NCBI GenBank assembly: GCA_025201375.1
Contig: JAIWZP010000007.1
Location: 372,001-436,000 of the forward strand
Length of the DNA stretch: 64,000 nucleotides
Source: Gongronella butleri
Lineage: Eukaryota; Mucoromycota; Mucoromycetes; Mucorales; Cunninghamellaceae
Direction: 5' to 3'
Part shown: positions 10,901 to 20,660 of the stretch, piece after piece
How the letters are laid out: every line of letters starts with the position of its first letter
Numbering within the stretch: position 1 is the first letter of the stretch
The notes under the pieces: model-generated
The model's database searches: none
Seen by the model: only the letters and a program-made list of their open reading frames with translations
What the model was told of the DNA's origin: nothing
Translations under genes and position numbers: made by a program

Positions 10901-13900
10901 TCCGACCAGGCGCCATGGTCCTCGTGGACGTCGTTATCCGGCTGCAATGCAAGACGAGGGGTGACGGCATCATCATGCGTGTCATTGACGGCTTCAACGG
11001 CAGAGTCTGTGGCGGGCGGTTCGTTTGAAATGTCCATTTCCGCGTCAGCATCCTCCGACCACGCGCCATGATCTTCTTCTGGTTGTAATAAAAGGCGTGA
11101 GGCAGCAGGAGAATGAACATGCGCGTCATTGGCAAGCTCGGCAGCGAAGTTCGAAGCGGGCGGCACGCTTGAAACCGCGTCTATCTCGTTTGACCAGACG
11201 TTTTGATCATCGTGAGCGTCTCTTTCGGGCTGCTGCGATTCAATTGGAGGGATGGGGACGACTTTCTCTTGGGCGTCTTGGTCAAGGTCAAGCGCAGTGG
11301 TCATTTCCAAGGCGATTGGCACGTCCATGTCGTCTGACCAAGCGCCATGATCTTCCTGCACATCGTCTTCCGGTTGCAATGCGAATCGGGAGGCGTGGGT
11401 GTCTGTGACTTTGACGTCGGCCGCATTCATAGCAGCGGGAGGCACAATTGGGATGTCCATGTCATCCGACCAGGCGCCATGATCTTCCTGTTCATCCATT
11501 TCGGGCTGTAGAGCGAGTCGCGACGCGATGTTGGGGCTCTGTGCGTCCATGTGCGGTGGCGATGGCTGCACATCGCGTGCAATTGGCATGGTGGAGACAG
11601 CGGCGTCGATGGTCGCCGTCATGGGCGCAGGCACATCCATCCCAAGGTCCATGTCGTCTGACCACGCGCCGTGATCTTCAAGCGCGTCTTGCACCTCTTC
11701 GGGCTGCAATGCAAACCGTGATTGCACCTCGCGAGACACATGTGCGGGCTGTGGCGGCTCGGGTGGTACGCCTGCAAAAGCCATTTGATCAACTTTTTGC
11801 TCTTATTTCGCTCTTTTTTTCTCTTTTTTTTTTTTTTCTGGGCATGAATTGGATTCCTTACCTGCCGTGTTATCAAAGAGAGGTTCATAGGTCTCGTCGT
11901 CCATGCCAAAGTCGTCTGACCAAGCGCCATGGTCGTCGAGCATTTCTTGCGCTTCTTCCGGTTGCAATGCAAAGCGTGACGCGCTGTACGTGTCGCTTGT
12001 CATGCTGGTGTCACGTGCGAGTGGCGCAGGCTCAGGCGCATGATCCTCCTGCTTGGCAGCAGTTATTGGCTCGGTTGGAACTGGAGCAACTTACGAAATG
12101 ATTAAAAATGACAAAAAATAAAAAAAAAAATTAAGTCAGCGCGCTCTCTCTTTTTTTTCCCCCAATTTTTTTCTTCTTCCTTACCTGAGGTACCAAAGAG
12201 CGGCTCATAGGCATCATCATCATCATCGGACCATGCTCCGTGCTCTTGCGATGCATCTTGATCAGGTTGCAAGGCAAATCGCGAGGTGTTGCCGGCAAAT
12301 GTATCCAAATCGTCACTAGCGTGCCTTGACCGCTCCGCCGGCATGGCTCGCTCTTTGCTCACAGCTGTAATCGCAGGTACTATTATATTCACAGGGAAAA
12401 AAAAAGAAAGGTGAACATCACACGGAAACCACACGAAATCTCGCAAATTCAATAAAAAAAAAGTCCCTACCCGGCTCCATGTCGTCATCATTGGACCAAT
12501 TGTCATCGTTCCAAGCACTGTCAGCCGCCGTGGGTTGCACGTCCCATCGGTCATGGTGATGGGATTCCAAAGTGGACAAAGGTTTTGAGGATGTCAATGG
12601 GGCCAATGGCTCGGATGGTGGTGGTGGGATTGGCGTGCCCTTGAGGTCTGCTGAGCGTATGGCTTGGATGGATTCGTCGCGGCGCGGGGTATCAGCAAAG
12701 AGGGCGATGACGAGGTGAACGAGCTGGTCATGTGTGAACATGTGAAGATCGCCTCGGTACAGGGCGGCGAGGATGTCCTTCATGGTCATGTCCAGAATAT
12801 CCTTGACGGTCCAGAACATTTGCCAATGGGGTAAGTAGGCACGCAGCTGCATCTCGCTCGGGGTGGACGTATCGTCTTTCCAAAAGGCGATATTTGCGAA
12901 TTGCGCGACGCTGTTGAATGCACTGGCCATGTCACGCGACTCGTCGGCTCCAATGTCGCGCATGGCGAGGATGCCGTGGATCAGACGCGACAGGATCGCG
13001 TCCACGAGTGCGGTGATGGTCGCGTGGAAAGTGTCATTGTCGACGGCATCGTGGATGGTGGCTGCCAGCTTGTTGACGTGATCCATGGCCAATTGGATGA
13101 CCTGCTCGAGGGACATGGGTGCCGAGGAATGATTGGGCGAAGCAGAGGAGGCAGAAGAAGACGATGTAGCTCGTTCATGCGATCCCGATGCCGTGTCATG
13201 TTGCTGGATCAGGCCCCCGCTCTGTTGATCAAGCTGCTGCTCCTTTTGGTATTCCCATGCACGGTCGAGAAGGGCACTGATGCTGTTGAGAGGGCGGAAC
13301 AGAACCATGTTGTGCCAGAATTTGGCGAGATCTCGCAATTGCTGGGCAATGGCGTGACTATTTGGCAATTGGAGTGGGCGATCAGCCAGCCAGAGACAAT
13401 CATTGTAGAAAACAACAGCATGTTGTGCCTGGATGAGCTGCGGGCGGTGGATGCTGGGCATGATGGCCATATACATGGCAAGAATCGCTTCGGCTGACGC
13501 ATGCAGCGCGGCAATCGTACAAGGATATCGATTTTCGCCAAATTCGTCCTGCTTTTGCTCTTGTTCTTTTTGTTGCTGTTGTTGTTGCAGCCGCGCCGCC
13601 TCGTCCAAGAGATCCTGCAACATGGCCCAGATCACACGCGGCGTCTGTGTCAATTTGCGTCCATGTTCATCGGGCTCGGCGTCGTAAATCTTGCGAAGCA
13701 GCACCTGGCGCGCCTTGCTGAGCACTTTGGCCTTGCGTCGCGTGGCCATATGTTCATCCACTTGCCCGGCATACCGCGCCATGGACACGTCCAATGTGTT
13801 GCTTGTCCCCGTGTATTGCACCAGCCATTGATGCTCGATATGTTTTGAGAATGCCGCCATTTGTGCCAACGACGCGAATAATGCCGGATCCGCCGCCGCT

Positions 13901-15096
13901 GATGGGATTGCTGGTGACAAGACATCGTCAATCATGTGTTGCAAAAGATCCGGGAGCAGCATGTGTGCGCACAGATGCTTCAATTCGCTGCTTTCATCGA
14001 TTTCACCACTTTTGCCGCTTTCATTGCTTTCGTTGTTGCTTGGAGCAAAGACGCGGTTGAAGAAAAACGCAAGAGAGGCATCCACGTCCTTGAGAACGAG
14101 CAATGCATGGTGCACGGCGGCCTCTTGCTTGCCGCTGATGCTGCCAACCTCTTGCTCCTCGTCGTCCATATTTTCATGCGCAACATCGATGCTAAGCGTG
14201 CCATGGTCATGGTCCATCACTAAGCGGCGTCTTGTCCCCGGCACGAATGGCTGCATGAGCTGATGGAAAAATGGCTTTGCCTGGTGCTGGATGGCGGCGA
14301 TCTGGCTGTGTTGCATGTCAAATGCCTTGGACGCTTGCAGCAGCTCAGCTAATGGCACATGGCAGGCCATGGAAGGACGACGACGAGGAGAAGGATCATT
14401 GTCGTCATCGTCATCGTCGTCGTCGTCAGCAGCAGCAGCAACAGCGGCGCGTGATGTGATGGTGACGGGGGCCACATTGAGCTCGCAAATTGTGTAAACA
14501 TGTAATTGAAGACCGTTATCTTGGTGGATGCACTGCGCAATGCCGTCGGTGATCATGGTGCTGATGTGCGTGTGCAGACTTTGTGCGCGTTGTTCAAGTG
14601 CGTGGTACGCGCGCAGATTGGGCGGATCGTCATGGAATTCGGGTCGTTGGATGGCTTGTAGGCGTGTGGCCGCCTGATGAATCTTTCCCTGGCACACCGC
14701 ATGCTCCACCGCGTCGAGTTGCTTTGAGAAATCGAGCAGCATCGCGCACAAATCCAGCATCGTGCGATTGAACCCCAAATGCTTGTCGTTGGTCGCATGC
14801 GCCGCCATGTCGCCCTCCAGTTGCTTGGAAGCCTTGTTCGCATGCTCCACCACCAGCTGACTCTGCGCCATCGTGTCCTCAATCTGCTCGTGCGTCCGCT
14901 TGCACAGCTGCTCATTGAACTTATACGTCGGGAACACCGACCCGCGTCCATGATGGCGAAGCGACGACCCAAGTTGTGAACGCGACGCTTCCCCGGCTTC
15001 TTTTAGTAACGTCAGCCATTGCTCCAGCGTCCCGCCATCGACAAGGTCTCTGCTGCTGCTGCTGCTACTCGGCAACAGCTCTTGGACAACCTCCAT
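6331..15096 (-). CDS. ZW10/Dsl1-family tethering protein with giant Trp-acidic C-terminal tail
   Basis: Eight exons (15096-12471, 12379-12185, 12089-11862, 11771-9570, 9492-8054, 7884-7264, 7149-6813, 6689-6331) join in phase to 2,668 residues. Residues 1 to ~845 are a ZW10-family protein: an N-terminal helical region (FNEQLCKRTHEQIEDT, then FNRTMLDLCAMLLDFSKQLD) and a C-terminal domain (ILAMRDIGADESRDMAS, VIALFADTPRRDESI). ZW10/Dsl1 tethers Golgi-derived COPI vesicles at the ER; animal ZW10 also serves the kinetochore RZZ complex. Known ZW10 proteins are about 780 residues. Here the last ~1,800 residues are low-complexity and acidic, with about 27 tryptophans each set in D/E residues: EDHGAWSDDMD-type in exons 2-4, SAWDDQDDLL-type in exon 5, DGWSDMDDD and DGWGDDDEID in exons 7-8. 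Exon 1 already ends in a double-Trp acidic motif, so the tail grows out of the ZW10 frame and is not a neighbouring gene. Start chosen at the first ATG after a T-rich leader. Identity high, tail function inferred. Confidence 0.88.
6498..6548 (-). repeat. Trinucleotide tract encoding poly-threonine
   Basis: A GTC/GTT run on the plus strand reads as a tract of about sixteen threonines in exon 8 of the ZW10-like tail, just before the last tryptophan motif. It is an imperfect microsatellite and probably length-variable. Confidence 0.8.
9570..11771 (-). repeat. Coding tandem repeat array, 15 units of about 51-60 codons
   Basis: Exon 4 of the ZW10-like gene is almost wholly made of repeats. Each unit has a basic/hydrophobic lead (SRFALQPE or PRLELQPE), the core EDHGAWSDDMD, a short acidic run (VEIDIPSLPP) and an Ala/Glu/Asp-rich spacer. 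Thirteen of fifteen cores keep the tryptophan; the two nearest the exon's 3' end read HGACADN and HGALSVE. Central units are 51 codons (153 bp) and alternate between a DDID type and a DEMD type, making a 306-bp higher-order period. Confidence 0.9.
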
Positions 15097-15265
15097 TGGC
15101 AACGAAAAAGAATAAATAAAAAAAAAAAAAGGAAGAATAACAGAAACAAGAACAAGAAAGAAAAAAAGGGGGGGTTTGCCCTCTCCGCGCATATTTTCCC
15201 CAAAAGGCACGTGGCACTTTTTTCCTCGCTTCTCTTTCCCGCTTTTTTTTTTTATTTATTTAATC
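15097..15265. promoter_or_regulatory. Bidirectional promoter between ZW10-like and RTF2 genes
   Basis: The two genes are divergent and only 169 bases apart, so both promoters must lie here or in the 5' exons. The stretch has A-tracts on the ZW10 side, a GC-rich centre and a pure T-tract just before the RTF2 start. No classical TATA box is evident. Confidence 0.55.
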
Positions 15266-16274
15266 ATGGGAAACGACGGTGGCTCCATCCCTCGACGCAT
15301 CGAGCTTGTCAAGGAAAAGCAAAAACAAGTCAAACAGAACCCCAATCTCCAGCGTGAGGCTGCATGGTTCCATTGTGCCCTGTCAAAGGTAAAATTTCGT
15401 GGCCTCTTTTATGCGAAAAAAAAAAAAAAAAAAAAGACGGGCAACATTGACGATTCTCTCATTCTTTTGCTTCCAGAGACGCCTGGAGCAGCCTATTGTG
15501 GCCGATCGCATGGGCAAGCTATACAACCAAGAGGTGGTCATTGAATACATTCTCGATCCAACCACGTACGGCGACGCCGACAAAATCTGCCCTTATGTGA
15601 CGTCCACAAAAGACGTCAAAAAGCTCAATCTCACCGTCTCGCCGCAGCGCACCCAAAATACGACCTCCTCCGTCATGGGCAGCCTCGAAAACGAACTAAA
15701 AAGCAAGTTCATCTGCCCCGTTTCCATGAAGGAAATGAATGGCAAGCATCGCTTCGTCTATCTTGCCCAATGCGGCTGCGTCTTTGCTGAACAGACCCTC
15801 AAGGAGGTGTCACAGCACGAGTGCCTGACGGTAAAAGAAGAAAAAAAAAGGGCCCATCGCTTTATCCAAGACCACTTAACTTATTTTTTTTCTCATATTT
15901 ATTAGTGTGGCAAGCCATTTGACCCGAGCGACATCATCACCATCAATCCCACGGACAAGGACGAGATAGAACAGATGAGGATAGCTATGGAAGAGCGCAA
16001 AAAGCACAAAAAGAAAAAGAACAAGCGCCCCGCCAATGGCGACACCAATGGCACAGCCGTCAAAAAGACAAAGGTCGCCGCCGCTGCCCACGGGCCCGCA
16101 TCACAATCCATGGCCTCGGCCGTCCTCGACAAGGTCAACAAAGAGCTCGCCGAACGACACCAAAAGAATGCCGTCTCTTCCAATATCCAATCGCTCTATA
16201 GCAACAAGGAGAAGGACAAACAAAAGCAAAATGGCAATTACCTCACCATGGGCACATTTAATCGCTACAATTGA
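15266..16274 (+). CDS. RTF2: Replication termination factor 2
   Basis: Nuclear RING-like protein that in fission yeast and mammals acts at stalled or programmed-paused replication forks. Three exons (15266-15388, 15477-15830, 15906-16274), both introns phase 0, 281 residues, the usual length. The N-terminus MGNDGGSIPRR is diagnostic of the family. The middle carries a degenerate RING: CPVSMKEMNGKHRFVYL, then QCGCVFAEQ and, across intron 2, HECLT-CGKPFDPSDIITINP. The C-terminus is lysine-rich (HKKKKNKRP) and ends in GTFNRYN. Intron 1 starts with a run of about 17 A. Divergent from the ZW10-like gene. Confidence 0.95.
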
Positions 16275-16430
16275 AAAGCCAAATCTTGGGATCAATAAAG
16301 CATGCTCGATTTTTTTTTTTTAATTCGATAAATGGGGGAAGGGGGGATCTAAAAAGTTTGTACAAGAGAGAGAGAGATAAAGAGAAAGAGGAGGGAGGCA
16401 AGAATCTATTCATAAAAAGAAGCAAAGCTT

Positions 16431-16826
16431 TTAGACAATGCGAGGCGCCAGAGAGGCGGCCTTCATCCAGTTCTTTTGGCGCAATTCGGCAGAGACGACG
16501 CCCAAAATGCGGCTGCCCAGCGGCTCCTTTTTGTTGTTGAGCAAAATGCACGCATTGTCGTCAAAACGGATATAGCGGCCGTCCGGGCGGCGCATCTCCT
16601 TTTTCGTGCGCACAACCAGTGCATGCTTGACGTCGCCCTTTTTGACCTTTTGCGAGGCGGCTTGCGTGCCGGCAATACTGGGATTGATCGGACGGGCTCG
16701 CTTCACAACACACACAATCTCGTCGCCCGCGCGCGCAAACCGCGCACCGCTCATCACGCGGATACACTCGGCAACAATCGCGCCAGAGTTGTCAATCACA
16801 TTCATCGTGCCCTTCAAACCGATCAT
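16431..16826 (-). CDS. Mitochondrial large-subunit ribosomal protein uL14m
   Basis: 131 residues, ribosomal L14 family: MIGLKGTMNVIDNSGAIVAE at the start, GDEIVCVVKRARPINP and KKGDVKHALVVRTKKE in the middle, EPLGSRILGVVSAELR near the end. It resembles yeast mitochondrial Mrpl38 and bacterial L14 more than cytosolic eL23/uL14. It would bind 23S-type rRNA at the subunit interface of the mitoribosome. Start at 16826 matches the yeast protein, which has no long presequence. A TTTTAG acceptor at 16849-16844 and an ATG at 17043 followed by a GT donor at 17028 could add an in-phase upstream exon coding MKPNT, giving MKPNTSSFTMIG. Convergent with RTF2, 156 bases away. Confidence 0.9.
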   Translation of the reverse strand: MIGLKGTMNVIDNSGAIVAECIRVMSGARFARAGDEIVCVVKRARPINPSIAGTQAASQKVKKGDVKHALVVRTKKEMRRPDGRYIRFDDNACILLNNKKEPLGSRILGVVSAELRQKNWMKAASLAPRIV

Positions 16827-17555
16827 CGTAAAACTGGATCTAAAATGGGGGAAAAACAAGCAAAAAGGAGAAAGGAAGAAATAGCAAAAAAATACAAACA
16901 GGCCTGGAAGAATTGTCAACAAAAAAGTCCGCCTGCCGCCGGGGAGAGGGATGCCCAACCGGCCCACCATTTTTGGCAGCTTCCATCCGCCTTTGCATCA
17001 CCGCCCTTTTTTTTTTTTTTTTTTTTTACGTGTTCGGCTTCATTGGACGTGTCCTCCCACCGCCAACATGATTTTGAACGCATCTGTAAAGCAGAAGCCG
17101 CTTTGGCATCAATTTCGCATTGTGAAACTTGGGAAATCGACAAAAGGAAATTTATCATATGGAGCTTTAGCGCAAAAAAAAAAAAAAAACGCATATGAAA
17201 TCATTTATGATGTATCACTATCATATTTTTCGATAATTTGGTATTCTTCTGTATTTGTTCGTCCAACAATATGCTTGGCAATTCAACAAATCGCAATTGC
17301 AATCTTTTATTTTGTCACTTTTCATATGTCGAGGATGGACAGCGCCAGCGCACGAAAAACAGCTGTTAGTCTCGAGAAATCTATGTAATTTTTTTTACGC
17401 ATTTTGCATTTTCGTGGTCTTTTTATCAACCAACCCATCCCGAAGCACACGGCATAACGTCGAGTATATTGAGAGTTACAATGTCGTCAATTGTTTTGAG
17501 GTGCTGGTGCTCAAAAAAAGACTTTAAAAGTGAAAGATAAATTTGCGATTGTACG
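16827..17555. other. Upstream region of uL14m and edge of accessory block
   Basis: Holds the 5' flank (possibly a 5' exon and intron) of the uL14m gene, then increasingly AT-rich DNA with a T-run at 17007-17028, an A-run at 17175-17189 and no convincing gene. TATCATA heptamers occur near 17158 and 17219. Confidence 0.5.
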
Positions 17556-18665
17556 TTGGATGCATCCTGTCAAAAAAGTCAACTTGACCTGCATCGATTC
17601 AATAACTCGCTAATCCAAGACGAAGACTTCTGTGATTCCCTAGAAATCTTCTTGAACCGCTACTTTGAAAGACCACCGGGCAAGCTCCCTCCTCCAAACG
17701 CTGGGATTCGTTCAAGACTACGTAGTGTAGCTTCCTACACCAGACAATTAAGTGCGCAGGTCAAGAAGAACAGACGGAGAGCCTTCATATCCCTTCAACG
17801 CCGACGTGAGGAAATCATTATCATAGAGAAATCACAGACTCGACGGCAAGCTCGAAACCCCCTACTGTATCAGCAGGGCTCTGTTGGAAGTGGAACAGGA
17901 AATACACGAGTATACGCTACAACACACTGAATCCCTATGATATCATACTGTACGAGTTCGCTCGGCGTCGCGATGGCTTGAGTTAGGAGAAAGAATCAGC
18001 AAGTACTTCTACAGGACCTTACAGTCGAGAACGGCGCAGACCACATTGGGTCAACTACGCAATCCTTCTTCAGAAGAGTTACGCACAGATCCCGCCTCCC
18101 TGTGCAACATTACACATCAGTTCTACCAGCAATTATACAAGGCAGAGCCGGTGGATTCCAACGCCGCCGCCATACAACAAATGTGTAAGCACGCCACTCA
18201 TGGTCGCCATGTACGGTACCGTAGACCCTCAATGGTTAGAAAAGATGGCCGACCCCCGTCGTCTCCTGACGAAGTCAAGGACGCCTCCTTGTCATATTTA
18301 TTGCCCCAAGAACCGCTCGCCGGGATTTCCTTCTACAGTAGCTCCTAATAAGCTTCATACAGTATTGAATAATTCGACCGGAGCCAACTCATTATTCATG
18401 CAAGTCTTGGAAGGCATCACGGATGGCAGCATCCCTCCATCTTGGAAAAAGCAAAAAGGCCAAATTGATAATGCTACAGTATTCAAGAAGGGAGACAGGA
18501 CCACGACGCTATCATCCAACTGGTGGTGGCGGCCATTATTGTCGATGCTTAATACCGATTGCAAGATCTACACGAAGATACTAGCCAACAGGATGCAAAG
18601 AGTCCTCGACCGCACAATGATTCATCCAGACCAGAAAGGGGTTTCACGCCGACGACGTCAAATAC
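17556..18665 (+). pseudogene. Decayed Tad-like LINE, linker plus N-terminal reverse transcriptase
   Basis: Fragment of a non-LTR retrotransposon ORF broken by stops and frame changes. Recognisable pieces: LHRFNNSLIQDEDFCDSL near 17585, ISKYFYRTL near 17995, EELRTDPASLCN near 18075, and the RT block NTDCKIYTKILANRM near 18550 with HPDQ after it. NWWWRPLLSML near 18520 corresponds to the usual NWRPLSL-type motif with extra triplets. No catalytic YxDD is present in this fragment. Several breaks coincide with short TA-NNN-TA insertions. Assignment rests on motif recognition; the clade is inference. Confidence 0.75.
17936..17952. repeat. Chain of three TA-flanked triplets (putative transposon footprints)
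   Basis: The 17 bases TATGATATCATACTGTA parse as TA-TGA-TA-TCA-TA-CTG-TA. It sits inside the LINE relic and supplies a TGA stop; without these 15 bases the LINE frame runs on from TES to RVRSASRWLELGE. Confidence 0.6.
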
Positions 18666-18747
18666 TGTAATACAGTAGCCGACCACGACGGCGGATGATG
18701 ATGGATGATGTACTGTAGATGGTAGTAGTATCATACCTCATCACAGG

Positions 18748-19612
18748 CTCACACATTTAAATCCCAAAACCGGGAAATTTCGAACTCCGGGTGATCAATG
18801 CATCCCAAACAGGTAACTCCAACAAATTGCTATTGGCAGACAAAATGGCAGGTCGCCCCAAAGTAAGAAGAAGATTGCCCAAAGAGTGACGCATGAACAG
18901 CGATCGACTGAGAAAATTACCTACTTTGCGCAAGATTTCTTTTGCAAAAATTTAAGGTTTGACACTTCCTAATTAAGTTTCGTGGATTGCATGGAATTTT
19001 TGTTTTTTTATTTTTTTATTTTGCATTTTTTATACGCTGACTCGCTGATGAGTGGACTGCAGGCTAGCGAAATAATGACCAATGCAAAAAGTTAAAACCC
19101 ATGCTAGCACGCCGCAAGTCATCGCATTAGGTGCTTTGCATCCCTGTTTGTTATTAAAACTTCTTCAATAAAAATTGGAGATCGATTAGACCGTTGTCGA
19201 GCAAATCGCGATCAAAGATTTTGATGAAATAGTGGATTTTCTCTGCGAGTTTTGGCCATCCATCGATGAAACTCATCTCATTCGATAGAGATTCAACGGA
19301 TCTGCTTTGACACGTTAAAAGTAGAACCCTTGGTTGTTTTTCCAGTTGTCGAGAAAAAAAGTGATCTTGAGAATGAATCCAATGTTTGATCGACTTTTGC
19401 AAGCGTGCGTCGTGCAAAATTCATTCATCGGGCGAGCAAACAATCCGAAAATAACACCCTAATGGGCCTCTTTCGATCGATGATGCCAGGTTTGCCAGCC
19501 ATTTTCACCGCGATTCACAAGATGATGTTTCGAGACGCCGCCGTGCCTACCGGCGGTACACGGCGGGTACAGTAATTTGTGAAAATAACGGCATTTTGGA
19601 TTCATCTGCCGT
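18748..19612 (+). repeat. Dispersed repeat family A, copy 1
   Basis: Matches 38855-39650 on the same strand over most of its length: shared blocks include GTGATCAATGCATCCCAA, AGAGTGACGCATGAAC, TTGATCGACTTTTGCAAGCG and GCGAGCAAAC. Relative to the second copy it carries several clean 3-bp tandem duplications (GATGATG at 19479 and 19521, GCCGCCG at 19536) and a longer insertion ending in TACAGTA at 19568. No convincing protein; nature of the element unknown. Confidence 0.85.
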
Positions 19613-20330
19613 TGCCAGGATACTACGCATTGCCCTTGGTGGCATGAGCCAATCCAGCTCCGAGTCTGGAGCTTCGATGAGGGCCGCGACTTGCGCTAGC
19701 TACAGTAGGCGCTTAATCATTGGGCGCCCGCGTATCCGCCTCAAGGATATCAGATCATCCACGTTCATCAGTATAAGGGGGTCGGGATCGAGCCTTTGCC
19801 TTGGGAACCATGCATCGCGAATGAACTCTTGCATTCGCGCGCGTTCGCATTTGGTGATTGGTCGATGTGATTGTCAGGAATTCGCCCGATGTATGCGTGG
19901 AGCGTATCCGCCTGTGTCTGGGCTCTGGGGGGCGGGGTTGATGACCCCGAGGCCGCCTTCCACCTTGCTTGGGTATCATAGTTGTAATAGACCATCCTTG
20001 ATGCGAGTCTTGTGTCGGACGAAGTCACAGCAGACCATTCTGTTTGCTTTCCTCAGCGTTTCTTTGGAGAACGGGGTAACTCGATCGAGTGGCGTACCAG
20101 AGGCGGGACAATATTAGCGAGTTTGTCACAAGTGATCTGCCCATAACCGTAAGGTTCCTTTGGCTCAAGATTCGAATCTGACGTTGAATCTTGACTAGCA
20201 TGTTTTCTTCCGCACGCTGTAGTACAGTAGGTGGCTCTTTGTGTGCTGTACAAGGACTAAGCTGATGACTAGTTTTTGTATCATTTTTGTAGACGAACAA
20301 GCCATCCAACAACGAGGCATCATGATTACA
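19600..20330 (-). pseudogene. Decayed LINE, post-RT (C-terminal) region, opposite strand
   Basis: Read from 20330 downwards: QRQIRILSQRNLTVMGRSL, then NSLILSRLWYATR, the conserved helix-rich segment that follows the RT domain in Tad-type LINEs, and farther on ISLRRIRGRPMIK in another frame. Frame is broken repeatedly. It lies head-to-head with the N-terminal fragment at 17556-18665 and could be the other half of one rearranged element. No RNase H or endonuclease motif seen. Confidence 0.65.
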
Positions 20331-20399
20331 CTTTACAACAGTAACTTAGATGTGAGAGTCGTGGCGATCCGAGGACTCAAATACAGTACGTAAAAAAAA

Positions 20400-20660
20400 A
20401 ACAGAGGCCAGGCAGTCAGCCGAGTTGTCGACAATTTTGGAAAAAAATTGGCAATTCTTCAATGATTTCACAAATCTATGATGATAGTCTTAAAAATGAC
20501 CCACAAATCATCATCATGCGTGTGTCGCCTTTCCAAACTTGCTTACCATTACAGTACTACAGTACTGTACAGTATCATAGGTTATTTTCGGGCGTCCATT
20601 TCCTACGAAGAACTCTTAAAAACCAGAGGTCCTAGTCATCTGATTTTGGCAAAAAATGTG
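20400..20660 (-). repeat. Dispersed repeat family A, inverted partial copy
   Basis: Reverse complement of about 39655-39900: shared blocks (read on plus here) are GCCGAGTTGTCGACAATTTT, TTCTTCAATGATTT and TCCATTTCCTACGAAGAACT. Compared with the other copy it contains extra chains of TA-NNN-TA units at about 20477-20488 and 20544-20579. Confidence 0.8.
20544..20579. repeat. Chain of TA-flanked triplets, with an unscarred counterpart
   Basis: Successive TA dinucleotides at 20550, 20555, 20558, 20563, 20568, 20573 and 20578 are separated by CAG, C, CAG, CTG, CAG and TCA. The inverted counterpart at 39716-39735 lacks the chain: there the two flanks (CCAAAC and ATAGGTT when reverse-complemented) lie only seven bases apart. 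Confidence 0.65.

Noticed and set aside
9606..11135. 509-codon open frame in the second minus-strand frame of the ZW10 repeat array, and open plus-strand frames at 9982-10563
   Set aside because: Tandem repeats of fixed length keep every frame open; only the DHGAWSDD frame joins in phase to all flanking exons.
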